Source of the DNA: Echinarachnius parma
Lineage: Eukaryota > Echinodermata > Echinoidea > Clypeasteroida > Echinarachniidae
Length of the DNA: 64,000 bases
Assembly: GCA_037951105.1 (NCBI GenBank)
Contig: JBAMJV010002070.1
Coordinates: 141,306-205,305 of the forward strand
Direction of reading: 5' to 3'
Positions 45,651-57,563 of the stretch are shown in pieces. Made by a program: the position numbers and the translations under genes. Below the pieces are notes generated by a model. The model did not search any database, was not told the origin of the DNA, and saw only the letters and a program-made list of their open reading frames with translations. The first letter of the stretch is position 1. Each line of letters begins with the position of its first letter.

Positions 45651-46023
45651 CAATCATTATATCCTCATGAATTACGCTGGCCCCTTTTCATCGTTATTTA
45701 TTTCAGAATGAGAATGCCCATGCCTCCTCAAGGCCATTCTGTCTCATCCTCAATCTTAAATTCAACGATAGAGGCTACTGCCAGTAATATATAAACACAA
45801 ATGAAAACAAAATTAAAAACTCTATGCAAATTTTCAGGGGCTCTTTTTGGCATTTTGGGGGCAAATTCGCCCAGTATTTGTTTGCACTGCTTCACAGGTG
45901 ATTGAACCTGACACAAACCTGAGAGATAAGAAATCAACTTCCATAAAGTGCAATTGTGGATAAACGTCCTTGTGACATTAGTCCCCTTGGGTCAAGCCAT
46001 GTTTTGTCATCTCTTGACATTCA
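45651..46023. other. Unique intergenic stretch
   Basis: Contains a GGGGGCAAATTCGCCC-type word also seen at 10018. Otherwise nothing is recognised. Confidence 0.45.
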
Positions 46024-47117
46024 CATATGTGACCGGCTCTGTCACTTTGGGTAATTCATCGGGAATATCAAAATTGAGATTGTTAGTGTTTTGAATTCTC
46101 TAGGATTTCAGCTTTAAAATGATATACAACTTGATAAGTATGAGTTTCTTGAAGGCTAGAAAAACGCAAATTGATAACATGGACCAGAGCCCCGTGATTT
46201 GTCAAACAACGGAGAAAATCGCTTCTAAAGTTTTGCATCCATTCAGAAAGCATTCTCACACACCGAGCGAGAAGTTGAACGGTTCGCTTTCACCTTTCCG
46301 CTTTTCGTAATCGATCAGCAAACGAAATAATGCATGCGCAGTTATACTGTTATTCATCGGCCAATCAGCAACGCTTTCGCCGGTATTACGTAATTGTACA
46401 AAGCCTCAGCCCTAAGTCTCAGTTGATCGACAAACTAGCCCATGTGCTGCCCTTTGATGTGCATGTATTACAACCGCGGTGTATTGTGTATGTACGTACC
46501 GCCATAAACCACCGCATCATATTCACCATACCGCCGCTGTACCACCGGTAGACAAAAGAAAAGCGCAGTTTGATACCGTATGATATGGTACGTTGCACAC
46601 GCACACTGCACACTTGCGGCATGCCCAGCGCGATTCAATGCGGTACCCATAGAATTATAAACAAACCAACTACTCGTTTACTATACAGTAAGTTAAATGC
46701 CGCGAACGCTTCCCGGAAATGTACAACACACGGACAATACAACTCTATTCAGGTTAGTCTGACCAATCACTGTACAGCTACAGTGCTTTCTTCTTGCAGC
46801 TCGCCGCGGCGGTACGGTCGAATCACACACACATAGCTGGCGCGTTCGTTTCACAATCGATCCTGATCAGCCAGCGCGGATTTACTGAGTTTCTGGTCGA
46901 AACCGAAATGAAGGTTGCTTAGAAAAATCATTATTTACGGCATAAAAAATTCGATTAAGGACCTGAAATTTTCAGAGAATGTAGATGAAACATGTAAGTA
47001 TCAAATCCCATAAAGTTACAAATTTCAGCCAAAGACAATATTTTATGATTTTGAGGCTCTAAGTACTAAAGACCCATCCCGACTTTACACCCATTCTCTG
47101 GGAGCCGGTCTCATATG
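46024..47117. mobile_element. 1.1-kb CATATGTGACCGGCTC element
   Basis: The left end CATATGTGACCGGCTC and the right end GAGCCGGTCTCATATG are inverted with one mismatch. The interior is AT-rich at the edges and CpG-rich in the centre, with no long frame. The ends resemble those of the next element (TGTGACCGGCTATAG), so both may use the same enzyme. Confidence 0.6.
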
Positions 47118-47125
47118 AGGTTTGA

Positions 47126-47371
47126 TAATATGTGACCGGCTATAGCAAAACCCTGCACTTGTCGGTAATTCGTGTTTTGAAGAAATGGGCATTTTAAGTT
47201 CACATAATGTTTGTAAAATTGAAACAATCATATCTTCGTCAATTATTGACCAATTTGTTAAAACAAATTATCAAATGAAAGCTTGTGATGAGGCCTTTCT
47301 AATGGTATGCAAATATACATTTTGATTTTTATAGACAAGTGCAGGGTTTTTCTATAGCTGGTCACATTATA
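47126..47371. mobile_element. 245-bp TGTGACCGGCTATAG inverted-repeat MITE
   Basis: ATATGTGACCGGCTATAGCA at left is mirrored by CTATAGCTGGTCACATTATA at right, with AAAACCCTGCACTTGTC continuing the symmetry. It lies 8 bp after the preceding element. Confidence 0.85.
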
Positions 47372-47389
47372 GTCTTTAAAGATGTACAT

Positions 47390-48600
47390 GTGCCTGGATA
47401 CAAGCACAAAGTTTTTATGTTGTTTAATGTCAACTTGTCTAAAAGTAACTGCAACAATTGGCGCACATTACTCCCCCTGGGTAAGAGGGTCATAGGCCAC
47501 TCCCCTCTCGTTACGTTACGTTACAGGTAAAAGAATCCATGTCAAGCACAGCGATGTGCTCCAGCGAATCAAAATGAAAACAAATAAAAAGGTGACACAC
47601 TCTACCGATCAGCACTCTGAGCCCTGCGTATTCATAAATGTTGAACAACAAGTTTGTCAAATAATGTAAAATTGTCTATTAATCAGTTTGTCTATCATGT
47701 AAGTGGTACAATTGCTGAACAACGTCTTTGTGACATTACTGCCCCCCCCCCCCCCCCCGAGTCATAGGCCACTCCCATCTCTTTACGGGTAAAAGAATCC
47801 ATGTCAAGCTCATCGTTCTCCTCCAGTGTAATTGGAAAATGGGGCAATTTAAATTTAAAACAAAGATATATTTTCAGTTTTTATTTTGTCTATAGATGTC
47901 AAATTGTCTGCAAGCCAGTTCATCTAAAAGTAAGTGGTACAATTGTCTAGCAACGTCCTCGTGACATTAGTCCCCCCCCCTGGGTCATAAGCCACTCCCC
48001 TCTCGTTACGGGTAAAAGAATCCATGTCAAGCTCATCGTTCTCCTCCAGTGTAATTGGAAAATGGGGCAATTTAAATTTAAAACAAAGATATATTTTCAG
48101 TTTTTATTTTGTCTATAGATGTCAACTTGTCTGCGAGCCAGTTCATCTAAAAGTAAGTGGTACATGCAATTGCTGAACAACGGCCTTGTGATATTACTAC
48201 CCCCTGGGGGTCATAGGCGACTCCCCACTCATTAAAGGGTAGAAGAATCCATTTTGATCCGCTTAACTAAATCAGGCCATTATCAATGAAAACAATGATG
48301 ACACACACTACCGATCAGCACTCTGCTGTGCCCTGTGCATTCATAAATGTTAAACAATGAGTTTGTCGAATGGCAACTTGTCTACAAGCCAGTTCATCTA
48401 AAAAGATGTGGTACAATTGTGACATTACTTCCTCCCTGGGTCATAGGCGACTCCCCTCTCGTTACGTTACGGTAGAAGAATCCATGTAGATCCACTCAAC
48501 TGAATCGGGCCATTATCAATCAAAACAAAGGTGACACACTCTACTGATCAACACTCTGTTACAAAGGTCCATTAGGGATTTGAATCAGTGAAAAATATTA
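47390..48600. repeat. Tandem array, units of about 220-260 bp
   Basis: Five or six units share GGTCATAGGCCACTCCCCTC, TCGTTACGGGTAAAAGAATC, CATGTCAAGCTCATCGTTCT, TTGTCTGCAAGCCAGTTCAT and CTAAAAGTAAGTGGTACAAT. The two central units (about 47770 and 47993) are nearly identical. A C run of about 18 lies at 47742-47758. Confidence 0.85.
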
Positions 48601-48659
48601 CAAAGAGACTCTGGATAAAGACACTCTACTGATCAACACCCTGTTAAATTATTTATGTT

Positions 48660-49028
48660 TTAAAGGGATTTAGTAACATTGTCCAAATCCTAAAATGTTT
48701 ACTTAGATCTCTAGTGGTTATTTCATACCTTGTTGTGTACAACATGTTTTGGTTTGTCAAATTTCCCTTTCGTTAAAAAGATATTTATGATTGAAGTGTT
48801 CGGATTGTTAATTATCCACTGGAAAGTTATTACTGCGTACAAAGTAATGGCAATGGCAATGAGTGTGTGAATATCACTTTGCATAATTTGCTAATTTCTC
48901 AGCCATATAATATCCATTTAAAATAAAAAAGTAACACATTACTTAACGAACAAGATTGCAAAAATATGCATTTTATCAACCATTCATCACTTTTGGAACA
49001 TTTCAACAAAGTTACTAGATCCATTTAA
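48660..49028. mobile_element. MITE, TTAAAGGG-CTAGTAAC family
   Basis: TTAAAGGGATTTAGTAACAT at left and AAAGTTACTAGATCCATTTAA at right, in the same orientation as 32953-33317. Its right end is included in the 2-kb duplication that follows. Confidence 0.88.
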
Positions 49029-49159
49029 AGGTCCATTAGGGTTTTGAAAGAGGCTCAAGGCAACTCTAAAGGAAAAGCTACCAACATTCTAAACAAGCCC
49101 TTATTAATTACAATTTAGAATTCAATGCAACATAATTTTTCAGAGCGCTATGATGGCTA

Positions 49160-50088
49160 TTAAAGGGATCTAGTAACTTTGTTGACGAGTGAAAAAAGTG
49201 ATGAGGGATTAATAAAAACGTGTATTGGTGTGAGCTGATATGGTTGATGTGATGTTTTGGGGCTGAGATACTATATGAGCAAAAAAGCAAAGTGACATTC
49301 ACTATTAACTCATTGCACTTACTTTGTACACGAATGAAATTATCCTGTAGACAATTTAATACAGACAAACTTCAATTGTAAATATCTTTTGACGAAATGG
49401 AAATTTGAAAAACCGAAACCTGTCCCATGCTTTTATTGTTAATACAAATAAAACAAGGTATATTAAAGGGAACCGCTAGAATTACAATTGGATTTTGAGG
49501 ATTTGGACAATTAAAGGGGAATTCCACCCCAGAAATGTGATGTTTGCTATAAAACGAAGTGAATATGAAGAATCATGATTGAAAATCTGAGCCAAAACGG
49601 TAGAGCAATAAAAAAGTTATGACAGGATGAACTTTGCTCCGATTTTTAGTATCGTTCGCAATTGCTATCGATCATGACGTCACTTGCGAGCTGCAGCCAT
49701 TTTGACTTCTACATAGAAATTTTACAAAATTTAAATTTTCTTAATAACAAAGCAAATTTATGAGCTTACAAATTCCAAAGAGGTTGGCCCATCGATATTC
49801 TTCTATGAATTCGTGAAAACAAGCAGAGAAAAATTAATTTTTAGCAACGAAAATGAGAAATAAGTGTATTTTCATGTACTAAAGCCATGGCGAGTTGCTC
49901 GTCAATGATGTTGCATATGGCGGCAATTTTGAAACGATCGCTCATTACTACATGATGTTCAAATAGGTATAACTCCCGTGTTTCTTGTCTGATTTTGATC
50001 AAATTTTCACCAATTATGCCTCTTATTCTGCTTATTCAAATAGCGAATGATTTTATCAGGCCCGGAATACCCCTTTAAGTCCCTTTAA
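49160..50088. mobile_element. MITE, TTAAAGGG-CTAGTAAC family, with a second MITE nested
   Basis: The left end TTAAAGGGATCTAGTAACTT and right end GTCCCTTTAA sit at a TTAA whose empty counterpart is 51759-51762 in copy 2. The nested element at 49511-50078 replaced the few bases before its right terminus. Confidence 0.88.
49511..50078. mobile_element. 568-bp MITE, TTAAAGGGGAATTCC family
   Basis: The ends TTAAAGGGGAATTCC and GGAATACCCCTTTAA are inverted with one mismatch, with TTAA at both sides. It is nested in the element above. The centre contains GATCATGACGTCACTTGC and a CCATTTTGACTTC / GGCGGCAATTTTG stretch. No coding capacity. Confidence 0.85.
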
Positions 50089-51147
50089 ACAGAGTGTATC
50101 ACTAAAAGGCAGGGCTATAATCAAGAACTCACAAAACACTTTTTATTAAAAACTGATCACCCATGTAAAAAAAAGTTAACCAAGTGTATCATTGAATCAG
50201 GTCATCATCAATAACCAACAACAAAAAAAAGAAGAAATATAAGCTTTTTGAACTTGGACAGACATATTAAAAACTGATCATCCATGTAAAAAATTTAACC
50301 GAGCATATTGATCATCGAATCAGGCCATTAACAATACAAACAAAAAATTGAAAAGAAATGTAACCGTTTGAAACTCTGACAGACTCAATGTCTGTTCATT
50401 TAACGGAGAATGCCATCAACAATAACAACCACAACAACAAAAAGAAGTGCAATCTTGTTAACATTTGATACGCATCAATCTATAGTAATTTTATGTAGTG
50501 TATCATTTTTTGTTTCCAGGCCAATTTCAATGAATATGTAAAGACATGAATAATCATTTGAAACCCAGACACACCTTACCAATTCATAGTCGTTGAGCGG
50601 TGTGTATCTTTTATCAAACCGGGCCATTATGAATACCAACAGGGATGGAAAACACTAAATAGCAAAACGTGATACATCATTAATACAATTATGGCGGCTA
50701 AATAGAGCATATCGTTTTCTGGACACTACCATTTGAAACAACTTTAGGTGAAATAGTTACCTATTAGACTGTCTGATCTACAAATCTGCCCTCCAGTAAC
50801 CTGATACACATGTTAGGTTTTAAGATATTAATTTCTTTCTTTGTTACAATGTGTTAAAAAACCAAGACATTATTATTCATTTTTTATTAAAATTCAAACA
50901 AAATCATTATCCCTAAGTGTCATTATTTAGTTCTTGTTGTTGATGTTGCTACTACTACTACAATGAGCAATAAACTATTACTTTTTTTTTCTTCTTTTGC
51001 GTGAGTCGAGTCAGCAACCTTTGTCTGCATTTGTTTAAAAGAACATTATTTAGTTTGATAACTAAATAAATCAATTCAGTATCCTTAGCCATTTTTTGGT
51101 TTAAAAATATGCATTTTATCAACCATTCATCAACAAAGTTACTAGAT

Positions 51148-51520
51148 AATATAGCATTTATAGAACGCCATGTATCTAGGTGCCCTATTCACCCATTCCC
51201 CATAGACTTTGTACACAACCCACTCGGTTCCCGTAGTCAAGGGGTTAAGAGGCGCATTATTACGCTTGATCATCAGGTACAGTTCAAACCCATACAATTA
51301 TCTTGTGCACCATCTCAACTCCCAGGGGAGCATACTAGCTCAAGCTGCCCTATTATGTAGAGCGCTACAGGTAAAAACCTGAACATGCAAGTAGAGAGCA
51401 GCAATGTGGATTAAATGCCTTGCTGAAGGGCATAAAATGCCAGGGCATCGATTGGGTTCGAACTCGGGTCCCGCGATCAGAAGTCAAGCACTTATAATCC
51501 GATCGTGCCGCAACACCTCC
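51148..51520 (-). mobile_element. tRNA-derived SINE with target duplication
   Basis: On the minus strand a tRNA-like head (51438-51518) has GGACCCGAGTTCGAACCC as B box. The body follows with CAGCAAGGCATTTAATCCAC, ACTACGGGAACCGAGTGGG and CTATGGGGA. The 3' end is TTCTATAAATGCTATATTAT. ACTAGAT (51141-51147) and ACTGGAT (51521-51527) flank it as a one-mismatch 7-bp duplication. It interrupts the right end of a TTAAAGGG MITE, and copy 1 at 49017-49028 has the uninterrupted sequence. Confidence 0.85.
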
Positions 51521-51614
51521 ACTGGATCCCTTTAAAGGTCCATTAGGGTTTTGAAAGAGGCCCAGGGCAACTCTAAAAGAAGAGACACCAAAATGATAAA
51601 CAAGCCCTTATTAA

Positions 51615-51700
51615 CCCATTCAGGACTGATTGATTTTTGCTACAACATATATTCTCCACAGACCCAAGCCTGAGTATTTTCGGGACCAGTCCTCAACAGG
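51615..51700. mobile_element. 86-bp CCCATTCAGGACTG element in a TTAA target
   Basis: CCCATTCAGGACTGATTG at left and CCAGTCCTCAACAGG at right are imperfect inverted ends. TTAA lies on both sides (51611-51614, 51701-51704). The matching empty site in copy 1 has a single TTAA at 49104-49107. CCC next to TTAA recalls piggyBac ends. Confidence 0.9.
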
Positions 51701-51997
51701 TTAATTAAAATGTAGAATTCAATGCAACATCATTTTTTTCAGAGCGCTTTGATGGCTATTAAACAGAGTGTAGCACTAAAAAGCAGGGCTATTTAATAAC
51801 AATAACTCACAAAAACACTTTTATTGAAAACTGATCACCCATGTGAAAAAGTTAACCAAGTGTATCATTGAATCAGGTCATCATCAATAACCAACAACAA
51901 AAAAAGAAGAAATATAAGCTTTTTGAACTTGGACAGACATAAATACTCTATCAACAACTGATCATCCATGTAAACAAAAGATTAACCAGGCCATTAA

Positions 51998-52385
51998 AGG
52001 GATCTAGTAACTTTGTTGAGATGTGCAAAAACTGATGAATGGTTGATGCAATGTATATTGTTGTTATCTCATATGTCCACAGGGTATTGTGTGAAAATTT
52101 CAAGTCAAATGGACAATGTATGGCCAAGTAATGAGCGAAAATGCAAAGTGATATTGGGTGATATTCACCAACTCACTGCATTCACTTTGTACAGGGATGA
52201 AAATCTCGCCCGGAGATTTTCTTATCTGAATACTTCAATCATACATATCTTTGTAATGAAAGGGAAATTTGAAAAACCGAAAGCTGTCCCATGATTTTAT
52301 TGTTAATACGAATACAACAAGGTATAAAGGAACCACTAGAATAAAAATTTTATTTTGAGGATTTGGACAATGTTACTCAGTCCCT
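51998..52385. mobile_element. MITE, TTAAAGGG-CTAGTAAC family, with proven empty site
   Basis: AGGGATCTAGTAACTTTGTT to TGTTACTCAGTCCCTT sits between TTAA at 51994-51997 and 52386-52389. Copy 1 reads GGCCATTAACAATA at 50324-50335 with one TTAA, which shows the duplication of TTAA directly. Confidence 0.93.
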
Positions 52386-53334
52386 TTAACAATATTACAA
52401 ACTAAAAATTGAAAAGAAATGTAACTGTTTGAAACTCTGACAGACTCAATGTCTGTTCATTTAACGGAGAATGCCATCAACAATAACAACCACAACAACA
52501 AAAAGAAGTGCAATCTTGTTAACATTTGATACGCATCAATCTATAGTAATTTTATGTAGTGTATCATTTTTTTTTCCAGGCCATTTTCAATAAATATAAA
52601 AAGACATGAATAATCATCATTTGAAACTGACACACCTTATCAATTTATAGTCGTTTAACGGTGTGTATCTTTTATCCGACCGGGCCATTACGAATGCCAA
52701 CAGGAGTGGAAATCACTTTCAGAAAACCTGATACATCATCAATACAATAATGGCGGCTAAATAGAGCATATCGTTTTACCGGTCACTACCATTTCAAACA
52801 ACTTTAGGTGAAATAGTTACCTATTAGACCGTCTGATTTACAAATCTGCCCTACAGTTACCCGGTTCATATCAAAGGCATGTTAGGTTTTAAGAAATTAA
52901 TTTCTTTCATTGTTAAATACAGTGTTGAAACATCAAGACATTTTTATTAAAATTCAAACAAAATAATTATCCCTAAGTGTCATTAAAATTTAGTTCTTGT
53001 TGTTGATGTTGCTACTACTACAATGAGCAATAAATTATATTTTTTTAAAGTTCTTTTTTAGTCGAGTCAGCAACCTTTGTGTGCATTTGTTTAAAAGAAC
53101 ATTATTTAGTTTGATAACTAAATAAATCAATTCAGTATCCTTTACCAAGTTTTGTTTACATTTTAAGTTCAATCAATTCAAGCCAAATGAGTACCCACTG
53201 TCGGCATTTGTCTAAGACGAGTGTAACATCATTTAATATCTCCATTACTTAAATCACGAGTCAACACCCTTTGTCATGTCTTTTTAACAATAAGTTCATC
53301 CAATTATGCAGTATTATTATTTTTCTATTATCAT

Positions 53335-53717
53335 TTAAAGGGATCTAGTAGCTTTGTTGACAATTAAGTGCAAAAAGCGATAAGTGACTAATAAAATGTG
53401 TATTGGTGTGAGCTGATATGTCCCCGAAGTAATGTGTGAACATTTCACGTTAATTGGATGTTTTTTGGGCTGAGAAATGAGCAAAAATGCAAAGGGATAT
53501 TCACTATACACTCATTGCACTTACTTTCTACACGGCTTAAGACAGTTTAACATCTGAACACTACAATCGTAAATATCTTTTGAACGAAATGGAAATTTGA
53601 AAAACTGAAACCTATCCAGTGCTTTTATTGTTAATATGAATATGACAAGGTATGAGAGAATCACTAGAGTTCCAAGTAAGTCCTGAGGATTTGGACCATG
53701 TTACTAAGTCCCTTTAA
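53335..53717. mobile_element. MITE, TTAAAGGG-CTAGTAAC family
   Basis: TTAAAGGGATCTAGTAGCTT at left and ATGTTACTAAGTCCCTTTAA at right, with TTAA flanks. Same orientation as 51998-52385. Confidence 0.9.
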
Positions 53718-53963
53718 AATAATCACGAGTCAGTACCCATTGTCATATCTTTTTCACAATAATTTCAACAACCAACTATGCAGTATATTAATTTTCCATT
53801 ATCATTTAAGCCCAGTCAGTGCCCCTTGGCGGCATATTTGTTTCTCACGAGTTCAAACACCCGATACATCATTATTGTTACTGGTAATGGCGACAAAGAT
53901 GATCACACTCGAATGAACTTAGTGATTTAAAAGTTCCTTGCCCCCATTAAGATTCGATGGCCT
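53718..53963. other. Unique spacer
   Basis: Weak repetition of CACGAGTCAGTACCC / AAGCCCAGTCAGTGCCCC words around 53725-53830. Nothing else is seen. Confidence 0.5.
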
Positions 53964-54125
53964 TTAAAGGGATGGTCTTGTTTTGGTTTAGAGGGCGCTT
54001 TAAGAAATTATATTTTCTGAGGTAGGGGAAATCTAAATGTTGGAGCTTTGAAAGCATGTAGTTTTCAAGGTAAAAAAAAAAACATTGTTTGTTCAAAATC
54101 TATTCAGAAACAGCTCAAATAAAGT
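53964..54125. mobile_element. Truncated TTAAAGGGGTAG MITE (left part)
   Basis: TTAAAGGGATGGTCTTGTTT, TAGAGGGCGCT and CAGAAACAGCTCAAAT match the left part of 3968-4541. The right end is missing. Confidence 0.7.
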
Positions 54126-54469
54126 CATTGGAATAAAAGTCGCAGGCACTGAATTTCATTCAATATTTCACCAATATTCAAGATTTCGGCAACATGAAAT
54201 TCAATATCTACATTTATATTTTACGAACAACATATTCCAACATTTAACAACATTTTGCAAGCGCGAAGAAAAAAATTCAGCCAAAATATATATTTATTTG
54301 TATAATAATAGAAATTAATACAATAATTATGAATTCACGTATTACGCAAAGTACAGGAGGCAAAGAGAGACAAATTGACAGATCAGAAAATATGGGGGAA
54401 CACCAAACTTCAAAATTACCTTTAATCAATTGTTACACAGTTAATCCCTACCTACCCCCACTTGCTCAA

Positions 54470-54610
54470 TTGGTTTGCATTGTATCCTATGACCAGGGTA
54501 ATAATAATGTGAAGCGCTTTATTAGAGATATCATATTTAGGCGGTATATAAATCAAACCTATTATCATTATTATTATTATTATCATTATTATCATATTCC
54601 CTTCATACAA
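54470..54610 (+). mobile_element. Retroposon 3' tail with (TTA)n
   Basis: GTGAAGCGCTTTATTAGAGA, GGCGGTATATAAATCAAACC and a (TTA)n/(TATCAT)n run resemble the 3' ends of invertebrate SINEs and LINEs (KGCGCTWTATAAAT then TTATTATT). The head was not found. Confidence 0.5.
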
Positions 54611-54805
54611 TCAGACATTACAATACTGCAGATTTCTTAGAGCGTTAGTTCTACCAACAATGAAATCATATCAATTGTTATTATCATATTATTGTGATTT
54701 ATGTTATATTGTATAAAACGATATTGTTGTTTGGTAAATACAATTTCCTTTCATTTCATTAGTCGACTTCCATCCAGGGCTCCAAATTATCGGAGGCCTG
54801 TTAGC

Positions 54806-54915
54806 CCGGGGTTCGACACTAGCACTTGCCCGCTTGCCCAGGGCAAGTAAAAATGCGTGGCGGGCAAGTAACATTTCATAAATTGTCTAGTTTGCTTGCG
54901 CGATCGGGCAACTAA
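54806..54915. mobile_element. ACTAGCACTTGCCCG family, left fragment
   Basis: ACACTAGCACTTGCCCGCTT, GCCCAGGGCAAGTAAAAATG and GTCTAGTTTGCTTGCGCGAT match 16302-16556 and 62058-62302. It stops after GGGCAACTAAA. Confidence 0.7.
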
Positions 54916-54983
54916 AAAAAGTTAACTTCAAGCATCTGCATTGCCATATCGTTCTTTGTTTTATCACCTGGTGTATATATGCC

Positions 54984-55360
54984 TGAAAGGGAGCTAATGA
55001 CTTTGTGTCCAAATCCACAAAACATACTTAGAACTTTGGTGGTTCACATCTCATACCTTGTTGTATCAGTATTCCAACAGAAGCATGGAACCGGTTTTGT
55101 TTTATTTCGTTAAAAGGATATTTACGATTGAAGTGTTCTGATCTTTAATTATCCACTGGAAAGTTATAACTGTGTACAGTACAAAGTCAGTGCAATGAGT
55201 CTGTGATTATCGCTTTGCATTTTCGCTCATTACTCGGCCAAATAACATCCATTTAACGTGAAATGTTCACAAGTGATAATATCAGATCACAAAAATACAC
55301 ATTTTATCAACCATTCATAATTGTTTGCACATGTCCAACAAAGTTACTAAAACCCTTTAA
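54984..55360. mobile_element. MITE, TTAAAGGG-CTAGTAAC family, older copy
   Basis: The left end is decayed (GAAAGGGAGCTAATGACTTT). The right end CAAAGTTACTAAAACCCTTTAA is intact. The interior matches CTCATACCTTGTTGTAT and TTAATTATCCACTGGAAAGT of the 48660 copy. Confidence 0.85.
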
Positions 55361-55854
55361 AGAATATGGTTCCCAGCAAAGCACATAGGGAGGATATATC
55401 AACATTTTCCGACAAATTAGTTGTGTCGCTTGGACTGTGGGTGCATTTTAACCCAAGCAATATTCAGAATATATAGACACCATGGAATTAAATTTGACCA
55501 ACCTGAAAAGCCAAGGACTGTGAAGAAAAAAATGTTTAGAAAATACTTGACAGTAAATTTGTTATTACCCAAAACCCATGCCATGCCTCCTGAGGACAAA
55601 ATCTTGTTTATACAAAGTAATTGAATTGAAGAGTGGTCAAGTTTTATGAAGGCCTTGGGTCAGAATACTTCTATCCATGGGAATGTTTTTGTTTTTTGTA
55701 TGACCCTTGGGATTCTATTTGACCAGATGACCTCTACTTTTATACAGGGGGTTTCCCTTTCTAACTTAATTCCTTGCAAAAGACATGATTGGGTAAGGTT
55801 ATCCAGTTAATCATTTTCTTGATATAAAATGTTGGTTAAAGTGAAATGAAAGGA

Positions 55855-56260
55855 ATTCTCGCTACCCCAAATAGCGATTATCTCGAAATCCGATCGAAAT
55901 CCCGAAAACACGCATGGAATTGTGGGATAGCTTTTAGTCATACCAACTTCCTGACTACTGCGTGGACGCGTCGTGTGCATGTGTGCGGCGCGCGGGAGGC
56001 GTTTATTTTTCCCGTAACCGGCCCGGGATCTGTATACATGTACTGCATACAAACGCATTTGAGACGTGTGGTCGATAGCTTTTAATTAATGCATTATATT
56101 TTGTGTGAGTTACGCTGATTGCATCCATTTCGAGCGTGTGCGAATGATGCGCACGCGAGCCGTGAGGGAACCGGAAGTGGGAGTGACGACCCGCAAAGTG
56201 GAAAAAAGTCTCGTCTCGCGAATTTCGAGATTTTCGGACCTATTTAAGATAGCGAGAATT
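55855..56260. mobile_element. AATTCTCGCTA inverted-repeat element
   Basis: AATTCTCGCTACCCCAAATA at left is matched, inverted, by GATAGCGAGAATT at right, with further mirrored ATCTCGAAAT / AATTTCGAGAT. The CpG-rich interior (GCGTGGACGCGTCGTG, GATGCGCACGCGAGCC) contrasts with its AT-rich flanks. It lies within an array unit. Confidence 0.7.
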
Positions 56261-57290
56261 GCTTTATTCTTTCTTTTTTTTAACATTATTTGTTGAATGG
56301 AATATAGGTCAAGTTTTTTTAAGGGCAACTGGTCAAAATACTTCCATCCATCCACAATCTTACGAAATGATTTGCTTATTTTTTTCCCATTCAAGTTTTG
56401 TACTGTCTGATAGGTCAACTTACTTCTACCCATACACAAGTTTTATGACTCCTTCAATTCTCAAATTGACATGTCTGACCCCTCCCCTTTTGTTATATAG
56501 GGGGTTTCCCTGTCTAACTAAATACCTTGCAAAAGACATGATTGCGCAAGGTTATCCAGTTTATAATTACAGTTTATAAGTACAGTTAACTTTCATTTGT
56601 ACGACTGAAGAAGAATCTGCCAGATTCAATAGCTCGCGGCTTCATTGATTTATAGTTTATAATTTTCTTGAATAGTTATTTAAATTTTGGCTAAGTTATT
56701 TAATAATTCAGCCTGATATGAAATGAATTGCATTGTTATTGTTTGGTTTTAAATATAATTATTGGATTGAATACCGGTCAAGTATTCTCAAGTCTATGGG
56801 TCAAAAGATCTGTATCCATACACCATTTTCATGAAATGGATTACTTATTTTGGTTTCCATTATTATTGAATTGAATACCAATCAAGTTTTACACGGGCAA
56901 TGGGTGAAAATATTTCTATCCATACAAACAAAAATATAATTTTTACGACTCCTGTGCTTCGCATTGACCTGTCTCGACTCCTCCCCCTTTCTTATATTGG
57001 GGGTTTCCCTTACTTACTAAATACCTTGCTTGTTAAACTGACGCATGATTGGGCAAGGTTAACCAGTTTATCATTTTCTTGATATTCATAATTTAGGGTA
57101 AATTTTTTAATTTCCGCCTGAAATTAAATTGCTAATTTTGGTACATGATTTGAATACAAGTTCATGTTTTTCAAAGGCTATGGGTCAAAATACACTTGCT
57201 CAATTTAATTCAATTTCATTCAATTTAATTTAATTTAATTCATCTTTTACATTCCCATTTCCAATAAAAAAAAATAATAATTCAAAGCTA

Positions 57291-57468
57291 CAGTCAAACC
57301 TGTGTATAGTGACCACCCACGGGAAACAAGAAAAGTGGCCACTGTAGACAGGTGACCTTTATAGACAGGTTCCACAACACTATTTTCCTCTGCAGGGGAA
57401 CACTTTTGGTGGCCACTATAGGCAGGTTGGCTGCTATAGACAGGTGGCCACTAAGACAGGTTTGACTG
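57291..57468. mobile_element. 178-bp CAGTCAAACC MITE, intact copy
   Basis: The ends CAGTCAAACCTGTG and CAGGTTTGACTG are inverted. TA lies on each side. The inside has internal near-repeats of GTGGCCACTRTAGACAGGTG. At least six partial copies lie at 8288, 24829, 58558, 59150, 59400 and 60840. Confidence 0.9.
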
Positions 57469-57563
57469 TACATGTATATACGATAATAAATATTCACAAT
57501 ATACAATAACATTACAATAGGGAACTACAAAAAAGGCCAAATAGCCTTGTGGAGACATTCCCC

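Larger units (their letters stand above)
48957..53160. repeat. Tandem 2-kb segmental duplication with different insertions in each copy
   Basis: Copy 1 (about 48957-51103) and copy 2 (about 51104-53160) run in the same order: AAAATATGCATTTTATCAAC, GGTCCATTAGGGTTTTGAAA, CAGAGCGC-TATTAAACAGAG, ACCAACAACAAAAAAAGAAG, CTGTTCATTTAACGGAGAAT, AATGGCGGCTAAATAGAGCA and CAATGAGCAATAAA. Copy 1 carries a MITE at 49160-50088. Copy 2 carries a SINE, an 86-bp element and a MITE. Each lacks the other's insertions, so all four entered after the duplication. Confidence 0.9.
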
